A stretch of 19,196 nt of DNA, from the NCBI GenBank assembly GCA_002316005.1, contig DCIM01000044.1:1-19196 (forward strand). Reading direction: 5' to 3'. Origin of the DNA: Prevotellaceae bacterium UBA1726 (GTDB lineage: Bacteria > Bacteroidota > Bacteroidia > Bacteroidales > Bacteroidaceae). This document shows, in pieces, positions 12,666 through 19,196 of this stretch. The first letter of the stretch is position 1; each line of letters begins with the position of its first letter. The translations under genes were made by a program, and so were the position numbers. A model generated the notes under the pieces. It worked only from the letters and a program-made list of their open reading frames with translations. It was not told the DNA's origin and ran no database searches.

Positions 12666-15594
12666 ACCACATCTTCTTTTTCAACCAAGGGTATTCCTTG
12701 CTCATTTCTTCAAGCAGTTTCGGTTTGTCCTGTGGGCGAACCTGCTTCTGATTGAGCACATTCATAAGCGACCAGTCCTGATGGGGATTCTCTGGTGTCG
12801 CATCAGCAGGTTCCTCTGCTGTAAGGTCGTACCGGGTGAAGTCGATTACATAGGTAGGACCTTCCTGATGCCAGTCACGAAGCAATGCCAGACGGTAATC
12901 CTTATTCATCTCCCAGCGCAGTTCCAGATTATTATATGAATCGGCCAAACCCGAACCTCTCTCCAAGAAGCGATAGTTGAAATCGTTGGTCTTATGCTGC
13001 TTTCGCCACAGTTCGCCAAACTCACCAAAAGTAACAAAATGGGTGTCTGGCCAGTTTTTCTTTATATCACCAATCCAGGCATGCATAGCGTCAACCATCA
13101 GTTCCTTACCGAACTCATGATACATCTGCGTCTCCCAGATATTCGTCACCCAACCAAAACCATTGAGTTCATAGCCTTTGTCGTAATGGATTCCTTCCGT
13201 GTGGAGCACTTCCAGTCTGCCCAAATCTATTCCCAGTCCTTTGAATGTCTCTATCGGACCTACTCCTCGGCGACTATTGTATTCTGTCAACTCATGACCG
13301 CTCTGACCACTTCTACGAGCACAGATGAAATCCATTGTCCATCCGTCCAGACTGACACAGTCTATGAAATCGTCTTTTCCTTGTGCAGGTTTGCAGAAAT
13401 GTTCCTTCGACGGATAATAAGGATAACTTACCGAACCTTCTGCTCCTCCTCCGTCAATGGCATGCTGACTCCATATGCAGGCATGTGCCACATGGATATC
13501 CTCTTGCTCTGCAAGATACCTCAGATTCTCTGACGACAGAAAACCGCCCATTATGCATTGCGGACGATAGCCGTCGCCTACCATCTCCGATATTTCCTCT
13601 ATTGCCTCGCGCATCTCCTTATTTATTCTTTCGCGTGGGAGATACATCACAGGGAAATATCCCGGGAAATAACTTATCTCATCTCCGTATTCCCTGTGGC
13701 ATTCCACAGCATACTGGCGAATCTGCTTGTAGTTCTCGCGCTGGTCTTCAAGGGCATTAAGCGTGAATCCCCATGTCAGTCTGCCGTCTTCATTGCCTAC
13801 GGCGAAGGCTTCACGCAGTGCCTTCACACTTTCCAAAGTATGCCACTCCTCTTCATCTCGCGGATGCAGTTTCACATCTCGCGACACTTCCCAAGGGGTG
13901 GTTCTTATCATGAAACAGAGTGTCAGAAAACGGTTGCCGTTGAGTTCGAGGGGTTCCTCCTTTACTGGCGAATTAGTGCAGTCGATACTGACCATTCCTT
14001 TCTCCGGGCGCATTCTCCATGCATAATTCTTTTCGGTTGTGGTCGACTGGAAATAGCCTTTCTTTGCCTGAATGGAATATGGATGTCCCATATATTCTGC
14101 TGTTATGGCGCGTGGGGTTACTTTCTTGAATGGCAACTCTACATCGGCTGTCTGAAGGTCCATAGCCCAGTCGTCGCTCTTGTCTGTTGACTCTACAACA
14201 ATTCCTTCTGGATGCAAGGTAATCGTAAGCAAGTCGTCCCACTGGTTGCGGGCTTTCACTATCATCACATTCTTTCCTTGTTCCACAACAGCAAAGTCAC
14301 TCAGTCGCATCTGCGTGTTACCAGTGTCTCCAATCTTCACAAAGCGCAGACCTGCCAGAGTCTCACTATTACTCCATTGCTGTCCGTCCACCACTGGGAG
14401 GGTCTCAAAAATGAAATGCGATGTTGTTCCCGGAGTATCGTGATATTGCGATTTCATCTTCTCGTCAAACAAGTGGATATCGCGGAATCGCAGTTCGCCT
14501 TCCTCGTTGATAATAACATTGCAACGATAGTTTTTGCAGTTATACCATACTGTCTTCAGTCCTTTGTCCTGCGTATCTTTGGTCATTGTAAAAGCTGTGG
14601 CTGGCGTTTCCTTGAAATTCTTCTTGAACCATCTGCCACATTGTTCAAGGGTCCACACCTCTACCCTACCTTCCTTCTTCATCTGGGCAATGATAGGTAT
14701 CTGCATCGTCAGTCCGTCGCGTATCTCATTCCATGTGAACGAGTTTTCCTGACCTGCCTGTGTGTAGTTGAACGCCAGACATGGTTCGTCGGCAATGGCA
14801 TTGAGAAATGTCTCTGTCCATTGTTTGCTTCCTCCCGCATGTGGATACACTGGTTCAAGCGTTATCACACCTTGTCCGTTTCCACCAAGTCCTTGGTCGT
14901 ATTGATAAATAGGATCACTGCCAAGCATTCTGAACACAGGCACATTCACTTGTCCTTTCCGTGTCTGCGCTGGCATATATCCGTTCACCTTACTTGGATA
15001 GTAGGCTCCGTTCCAATATCCGCCCCAAAGGGTATAGCCGTCTGTTCCTATCTGGTCCTTGCAGTTGCACGAGGCCACTATGTGGTATTTCTCCTCCATA
15101 TAGTTCAGCGTCCAAGCGTCAACATACCAGGAACCGACTGATTTCGGATAACGACCGAACACCGACTTGAACTTCGCCATATACACATCCACCAGTTGTT
15201 TCCTCTCAGCTTGTGTATAGCCTGTGGTAAATGCAATGTTTGCCGTCGAAACCCAAGGATGGTCGCCTCGCCATTTAAGCCCTGCTGCTTCCACCTGTGG
15301 TTGGGTTATCTCCCACCATCCTCCTATCTCAATATCCTTGTCTGTCTTGGCAAAGAGTTTCTGATAGCGCTTGTCTATCAAGGCATCATACTGAAGGAGG
15401 AATGTGGCTGGCAATCCGTACTCTCTCACCAACGCCAGTTCCTTTTCTGTGGCGTCATAGAGTTTCTCTTCAGACCCTTCCACACGGTAGTCGTTCTGGC
15501 GTACAAAATTCACGATGTTCACAATCTTCGGCTGCGCCATCATATTCAAGCAAGCCAACAGAAACAACAATATAAAGGATAATTTCTGACGCAT
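12664..15594 (-). CDS. Large secreted protein of unknown function, DUF3863/DUF3864-like, with internally duplicated barrel domains
   Basis: The 976-residue protein has a signal peptide (MRQKLSFILLFLLACLNMMA). I do not recognise a named enzyme. It resembles Bacteroidetes proteins annotated with DUF3863 and DUF3864, though I cannot confirm this here. It appears to contain two diverged copies of one domain, about residues 30-330 and 590-870. Copy 1 has YPKSVGSW (from 149), MEEKYHIVASC, AYYPSK and VEVWTLEQCGRWFKK (about 313-327). Copy 2 has RPQCIMGG (from 677), AEQEDIHVAHAC, PYYPSK and THFVTFGEFGELWRK (about 851-865). The strand-helix order and the WxxE-rich ends suggest a deacetylase- or glycosidase-like barrel. 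The stretch between (about 340-590) looks beta-rich. It follows GH3 by 60 nt with no promoter seen, so it is probably co-transcribed and acts on the same carbohydrate outside the cytoplasm. Confidence 0.75.
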   Translation of the reverse strand: MRQKLSFILLFLLACLNMMAQPKIVNIVNFVRQNDYRVEGSEEKLYDATEKELALVREYGLPATFLLQYDALIDKRYQKLFAKTDKDIEIGGWWEITQPQVEAAGLKWRGDHPWVSTANIAFTTGYTQAERKQLVDVYMAKFKSVFGRYPKSVGSWYVDAWTLNYMEEKYHIVASCNCKDQIGTDGYTLWGGYWNGAYYPSKVNGYMPAQTRKGQVNVPVFRMLGSDPIYQYDQGLGGNGQGVITLEPVYPHAGGSKQWTETFLNAIADEPCLAFNYTQAGQENSFTWNEIRDGLTMQIPIIAQMKKEGRVEVWTLEQCGRWFKKNFKETPATAFTMTKDTQDKGLKTVWYNCKNYRCNVIINEEGELRFRDIHLFDEKMKSQYHDTPGTTSHFIFETLPVVDGQQWSNSETLAGLRFVKIGDTGNTQMRLSDFAVVEQGKNVMIVKARNQWDDLLTITLHPEGIVVESTDKSDDWAMDLQTADVELPFKKVTPRAITAEYMGHPYSIQAKKGYFQSTTTEKNYAWRMRPEKGMVSIDCTNSPVKEEPLELNGNRFLTLCFMIRTTPWEVSRDVKLHPRDEEEWHTLESVKALREAFAVGNEDGRLTWGFTLNALEDQRENYKQIRQYAVECHREYGDEISYFPGYFPVMYLPRERINKEMREAIEEISEMVGDGYRPQCIMGGFLSSENLRYLAEQEDIHVAHACIWSQHAIDGGGAEGSVSYPYYPSKEHFCKPAQGKDDFIDCVSLDGWTMDFICARRSGQSGHELTEYNSRRGVGPIETFKGLGIDLGRLEVLHTEGIHYDKGYELNGFGWVTNIWETQMYHEFGKELMVDAMHAWIGDIKKNWPDTHFVTFGEFGELWRKQHKTNDFNYRFLERGSGLADSYNNLELRWEMNKDYRLALLRDWHQEGPTYVIDFTRYDLTAEEPADATPENPHQDWSLMNVLNQKQVRPQDKPKLLEEMSKEYPWLKKKMW

Positions 15595-15654
15595 AGTGGT
15601 TTGTGTTTTATTTTGTCCGACGGTTAGTTGTGTTGAAGAGTCTCATATTTCTGC

Positions 15655-18210
15655 TTAAAGTGTGATTATTGTTGAGCTGGCTGTATCGGCTGACGAAGCG
15701 CCTATCTGGAGGCGATAACGACCGCTTGGCGTTACGAATTCGCCCTTTGCCTCGTCCCAGAAACGAAGTTCGCTCTTTGGAACGCAGAAGGTAACTGCAC
15801 GCTTTTCGCCCTTCTTCAAATGAACTCGCTCAAATGCCCTAAGCTGCTTCAATGGGTATGCATCATTTTCTCCGTCGAGATATGTCACATAGAGCTGTGC
15901 CACCTCATCTCCATCAAACTTTCCTGCATTCTTCAATGTGAACGAAACGCTCACGTCCTCATCGTTCACCTTTGCCTCACAGGCTGAATACTTGAACTTC
16001 GTATAACTCATACCAAATCCAAATGGATAGAGTGGTTCACCACGGAAATACTGATATGTCCTGCCCTTTGTGATGTCATAGTCGTGGAAGTCTAGCAGAT
16101 CGTCCATCGATTTGTAATATGTCACTGGCAGACGACCTCCTGGGTTATATTCTCCAAACAAGGCCTCGGCTACTGCCTGACCTCCCGCCTGTCCGTCATA
16201 CCATGCATTCAAAATGGCTGGGATATGCTCGTTTTCCCACGTGATCGACATCGGACTGCCGGCTGACAGGACTACAATAATATTTGGATTTATCTCGTAG
16301 GCCTTTCTTAGGAATTCCTTCTGGACTTCTGGGAGTTCTATCGACTCGCGGTCGAGGCCTTCGCGCTCTATACTTTGGTTTGTGCCAATCACAACGACTG
16401 CCACATCGCTCTTGCGCAACACTTCTTCGGCATTTCCATAGCGCTCAAAACCCTTACGCATTTTCATGTCGGCTCCATGCCAGTAGATATTGCACTTTCC
16501 TCCTGCTGTCCAGCATACATAATCGGCACGGAAATCATAGGTCTTGCCTTGTTCAAGACGAACAACACAACTGTCTTCCTTGTGACTTGCTGGCTGATAC
16601 ATCTTTTCCTCGCCATTGATATAAATATGTGTATGGTCGTTACCTACCGACTTGAACACATAATCGCCTGTAACCGGCACCTGCAACTTTCCTTCCCACT
16701 TCACATTATACGGATACTCCAGAGGGGCATTTGGATTTGGGGCCTGGTTGGTTGGCTCATAATAGATATTCTCCACCTTACGTGTGCCTACAATCTCGTC
16801 GGATTTGTCGTTAGGGTAGTACGATTCCGTTATTCCGCCTTCGAAACTTGAGGCCGACAATGGCTCGTATCCATTTGGAAGGTCTACCCAAGGAGCAAAC
16901 AACACTTCGGCTTTGCCTGCTACATGCTCGCGGATTCCATCAAGGATCGATATTGGTTCAATGACTGGTATGCCGCTATAGTCACCAAACTCACAGTTCT
17001 GGGTGTTGATACCGAGAATACCTATCTTCTTTATCTTCTTGAGATTCAGCGGAAGGATATTCTTGTCGTTCTTCAACAATACCAAAGCCTCACGGGCTGC
17101 CTGCAGTGCCAACTGACTGTGTTTCTCACAACCGACAACACTTACCGGAATCTTGTTATATGGGTTCATCTCCACTGGATCAAACAGTCCAAGGCGCATT
17201 CTTGCACGAAGCACATGATATGCAGCACTGTCTATCTCTGCCTTGCTGACCATATTGCGCTTATATGCCTCCATCAACGGTTCCATATAAACGAAATCGC
17301 CACACTCAAGGTCTATGCCCGACTTCATTCCGAGGGCTGCTGCTGTGAAATATTCCTTCACGAACTTATGCTGATTCACGAGGTTCTCCAATCCGCCGCA
17401 GTCGGTTACGACATATCCATTGAAACCCCAGTCCTCACGGAGCACTTTCTTCAGAAGCCATGGATTGGCGTGACAAGGAACATTGTTTATTCCGTTATAT
17501 GCTGCCATGATAGCGGCTGATTTTCCTTCTTTCACACAACGCTCAAAAGCTGGCAGATAATATTCTCTCATCTGCTTCTCGCTGATTATCGCATTGCAGA
17601 GGAAACGGGTGTTCTCCTCGTTGTTGGCGGCAAAATGCTTTGGTGTTGACACTACCTTCAGATAGCGTGGATCATCTCCCTGAAGTCCACGGACAAAGTG
17701 CGAACCGAGAACTCCCGACAGGAATGGGTCTTCTCCATAGGTCTCTGGTGTGCGACCCCATCGTGGATCGCGAGCCATGTTGACTGTAGGCGACCAGAAT
17801 GTGAGCAGATCACTGAACTGACGCTGTTGCTTCCTGCCGTAGTCCAGACTGTTCCACTGTCCTCGTGCTTCATCACTGATTGCAGAAGCAATAGTGTGGA
17901 GCAATGATGGGTTCCACATCGCAGCAAGGGCAATTCCCTGTGGGAAAACGGTGTGCTTCCCCGGACGTACTACTCCATGAAGGGCTTCGTTGCCATGATA
18001 ATACTTGTCAATATTCAGGCGTGGAATACCCGGTGAAGTGGCGGTAAGCAACGACATCTCCTCTTCAAGGGTCATCTTTGAGAGGAGGTCATTGATACGC
18101 TCGTGCATAGGGAGAGTTACATCAAGGTATGTTCCTTTTGTGCTCTGGGCAAATGCACCCGAAACCAGCGACAGCAATAAGCCGACAATAACGATTCGTG
18201 TCTTATTCAT
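15655..18210 (-). CDS. GH3 beta-xylosidase/beta-glucosidase with PA14 insert, secreted
   Basis: I start at the ATG at 18210 (851 residues), where a signal peptide begins (MNKTRIVIVGLLLSLVSGAFA). The frame opens at 18291, but that is upstream of the promoter. The (beta/alpha)8 domain shows YHGNEALHGV, ARDPRWGRTPETYGEDP, STPKHFAANNEE and the nucleophile D270 in GYVVTDCGG. The second alpha/beta domain carries a PA14 insert (about 470-580, with GDYVFKSVGNDHTHIYING) and then EREGLDR (615-621), the usual acid/base region motif. A fibronectin-III-like domain closes the protein (GDEVAQLYV, LRAFERV). In this setting a xylosidase acting on xylo-oligosaccharides is most likely, as for PA14-type Xyl3A enzymes of Prevotella; glucosidase activity cannot be excluded. 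It leads a two-gene unit. Confidence 0.93.
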   Translation of the reverse strand: MNKTRIVIVGLLLSLVSGAFAQSTKGTYLDVTLPMHERINDLLSKMTLEEEMSLLTATSPGIPRLNIDKYYHGNEALHGVVRPGKHTVFPQGIALAAMWNPSLLHTIASAISDEARGQWNSLDYGRKQQRQFSDLLTFWSPTVNMARDPRWGRTPETYGEDPFLSGVLGSHFVRGLQGDDPRYLKVVSTPKHFAANNEENTRFLCNAIISEKQMREYYLPAFERCVKEGKSAAIMAAYNGINNVPCHANPWLLKKVLREDWGFNGYVVTDCGGLENLVNQHKFVKEYFTAAALGMKSGIDLECGDFVYMEPLMEAYKRNMVSKAEIDSAAYHVLRARMRLGLFDPVEMNPYNKIPVSVVGCEKHSQLALQAAREALVLLKNDKNILPLNLKKIKKIGILGINTQNCEFGDYSGIPVIEPISILDGIREHVAGKAEVLFAPWVDLPNGYEPLSASSFEGGITESYYPNDKSDEIVGTRKVENIYYEPTNQAPNPNAPLEYPYNVKWEGKLQVPVTGDYVFKSVGNDHTHIYINGEEKMYQPASHKEDSCVVRLEQGKTYDFRADYVCWTAGGKCNIYWHGADMKMRKGFERYGNAEEVLRKSDVAVVVIGTNQSIEREGLDRESIELPEVQKEFLRKAYEINPNIIVVLSAGSPMSITWENEHIPAILNAWYDGQAGGQAVAEALFGEYNPGGRLPVTYYKSMDDLLDFHDYDITKGRTYQYFRGEPLYPFGFGMSYTKFKYSACEAKVNDEDVSVSFTLKNAGKFDGDEVAQLYVTYLDGENDAYPLKQLRAFERVHLKKGEKRAVTFCVPKSELRFWDEAKGEFVTPSGRYRLQIGASSADTASSTIITL

Positions 18211-18260
18211 ATCCTTATTCTGCAAATGAATTAAAGCGACTGAGAAAATATTCTTCTCTG

Positions 18261-18292
18261 CAAAGATACCATTAAAAAACATATCTTCCAAA
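18261..18292 (-). promoter_or_regulatory. Promoter of the GH3 unit
   Basis: On the minus strand, TTTG (18292-18289) and TATCTTTG (18268-18261) are separated by 20 nt. This fits the Bacteroidetes consensus well and places the start codon at 18210 about 50 nt downstream. Confidence 0.7.
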
Positions 18293-18312
18293 CAAATCCG
18301 GATAAAGAATAA

Positions 18313-18354
18313 AAAAAAGTTTATGACAAATTATGCGATATCCCAAACTTTTTT
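18313..18354. promoter_or_regulatory. Long AT-rich inverted repeat between GH3 and GH127 promoters
   Basis: AAAAAAGTTT (18313-18322) and AAACTTTTTT (18345-18354) are perfect 10-bp inverted arms around a 22-nt spacer. The right arm ends one base before the GH127 -7 box. It is placed like an operator for one or both genes, but the A/T runs weaken the case. Confidence 0.35.
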
Positions 18355-18355
18355 G

Positions 18356-18363
18356 TACATTTG
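18356..18363 (+). promoter_or_regulatory. -7 box of the GH127 gene
   Basis: TACATTTG matches TAnnTTTG, 45 nt before the ATG at 18409. No good -33 TTTG is seen at the right distance. Confidence 0.6.
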
Positions 18364-18408
18364 CAATCGATAATACTCAACTGCATAAACAAAAAACTAT
18401 CAACAAAT

Positions 18409-19196
18409 ATGAAACTGGCTTTTCTCTCTCTGTTCATGTTATTTGTCTCTGCTTCTTCGGCTGTAGCTCAAAACGACAAATCGGGCTATCCCTTCGCGCA
18501 GGTTCCTTTTACCAGCGTAATGATTACCGAAAACAGCTTCTGGGGACAACGACTTGCCGCAAGCCGGAATGTCACCATCCCATTGGCGTTCTCAAAATGT
18601 GAGGAGACCGAGCGCTACGAGAATTTCACCAAGGCTCATCAACATATCATCGACCCTGCAAAGGTGTTCGAGGTGAACCAGAATGCTCAACCGTTCGACG
18701 ATACCGACCCTTACAAGACTCTCGAAGGTGCGGCTTATCTCTTGCAGACTTATCCAAAGGCTACCTTCAAGGGAAAGAGCCTCGACAAATACTGCGACAG
18801 CGTGATTGCTGTCATCGCCTCCGGACAGGAACCTGACGGATATCTGAACACTTTCCGCACAATGAATCCTGAACATCCGCACCACTGGCAGGGACAGACT
18901 CGATGGTGCCGTGTGGAGGAACTGTCGCACGAGTTCTACAACCTCGGACATATGTGCGAGGCGGCTGTGGCGCATTATGTTGCTACGGGCAAGAAGAACT
19001 TCCTCAACATCGCCATCAAATATGCTGATTGCATCTGCCGTGAGATTGGACGAGGTCCTGGACAGATGTGTGTCGTTCCGGGTCATCAGATTGCTGAGAT
19101 GGGACTGGCGAAACTCTATCTTGCCACTGGCGACAGGAAATATCTGGAGCAGGCTAAGTTCTTCCTCGACGAGCGTGGAAAGACTACCATCAAAGC
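18409..19196 (+). CDS. GH127 beta-L-arabinofuranosidase (DUF1680), N-terminal part, truncated by window edge
   Basis: I translated this frame from the ATG at 18409; it stays open for 262 codons to the window end. A signal peptide (MKLAFLSLFMLFVSASSAVA) is followed by the start of the alpha/alpha barrel typical of GH127/DUF1680: ITENSFWGQRLAASRNVTIP, CEETERYENF, YKTLEGAAYLLQTYP, EPDGYLNTF, RWCRVEELSHEFYNLGHMCE, AAVAHYVATGKK and GHQIAEMGLAKLYLATGD. The cysteine-rich zinc site and catalytic cysteine of GH127 lie further on, outside the window. Related families (GH146, other DUF1680 members) share this N-terminal pattern, so exact assignment needs the missing part. It is divergent from GH3. In a xylan setting it would remove arabinofuranose units. 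Confidence 0.87.
   Translation, partial: MKLAFLSLFMLFVSASSAVAQNDKSGYPFAQVPFTSVMITENSFWGQRLAASRNVTIPLAFSKCEETERYENFTKAHQHIIDPAKVFEVNQNAQPFDDTDPYKTLEGAAYLLQTYPKATFKGKSLDKYCDSVIAVIASGQEPDGYLNTFRTMNPEHPHHWQGQTRWCRVEELSHEFYNLGHMCEAAVAHYVATGKKNFLNIAIKYADCICREIGRGPGQMCVVPGHQIAEMGLAKLYLATGDRKYLEQAKFFLDERGKTTIK

Noticed and set aside
14212..15141. 309-codon open frame on the plus strand inside the 976-aa protein gene
   Set aside because: It is antisense to a well-supported secreted protein with motifs along its whole length; the antisense product has no recognisable domain and there is no promoter box before it.
18211..18291. 27-residue N-terminal extension of GH3
   Set aside because: It spans the promoter at 18261-18292 and would precede an evident signal peptide.
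1..19196. CRISPR arrays, tRNA or rRNA genes, insertion sequences, phage genes
   Set aside because: I found no regular repeat-spacer pattern, no cloverleaf-like or rRNA-like segment and no transposase or integrase frame; all long frames are accounted for by the listed genes.

Overview
The window looks like the chromosome of a xylan-degrading gut or rumen Bacteroidales, most likely Prevotella/Segatella. The evidence is the CAZyme set (GH43, GH115, GH3, GH127 and a sialate O-acetylesterase-type esterase), a hybrid two-component sensor of the PUL type, a GPH sugar symporter, Bacteroidetes -7 promoter boxes (TAnnTTTG) in front of most transcription units, and near absence of Shine-Dalgarno sequences. 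I assign the order confidently and the genus tentatively.

Layout. (1) Positions 1-4510, minus strand: the 5' part of a hybrid two-component regulator gene, running off the left edge, then a bicistronic unit (GPH symporter, then cytoplasmic GH43 beta-xylosidase) with its own promoter and terminator. This resembles the xynD-xynB genes and the nearby xynR regulator known from rumen Prevotella. (2) Positions 4696-9893, plus strand, divergent from the symporter: a secreted acetylesterase, a secreted GH115 alpha-glucuronidase and a small iron-sulfur-flavoprotein-like reductase, closely spaced as an operon. (3) Positions 9894-12660: non-CAZyme genes. These are a DUF1232 protein (minus), a PchB-like chorismate mutase with a 4-nt gap to a DmpG-like aldolase (plus), and the RNA ligase-like phosphodiesterase thpR (plus). 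Three copies of a small hairpin repeat lie between these genes and at their edges. (4) Positions 12664-18210, minus strand: a secreted PA14-containing GH3 enzyme followed by a 976-residue secreted protein of unknown function. (5) From 18409, plus strand, divergent from GH3: the 5' part of a GH127 beta-L-arabinofuranosidase gene, cut by the right edge.

Functionally the CAZymes fit stripping of acetylated glucurono(arabino)xylan. The esterase removes acetyl groups, GH115 removes (methyl)glucuronic acid, GH127 removes arabinofuranose, and GH3 and GH43 cleave xylosyl units, GH43 after import by the symporter. The regulator would sense xylo-oligosaccharides. No endo-xylanase and no SusC/SusD pair is in the window, so this is part of a larger locus or an auxiliary one.

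The most interesting unknown is the 976-aa protein at 12664-15594. Its N- and C-terminal parts appear to be diverged copies of the same barrel-like domain, and it is encoded directly behind the GH3 gene. Also of note are the covarying hairpin repeats, the chorismate mutase/aldolase pair, and inverted repeats in three divergent promoter regions.
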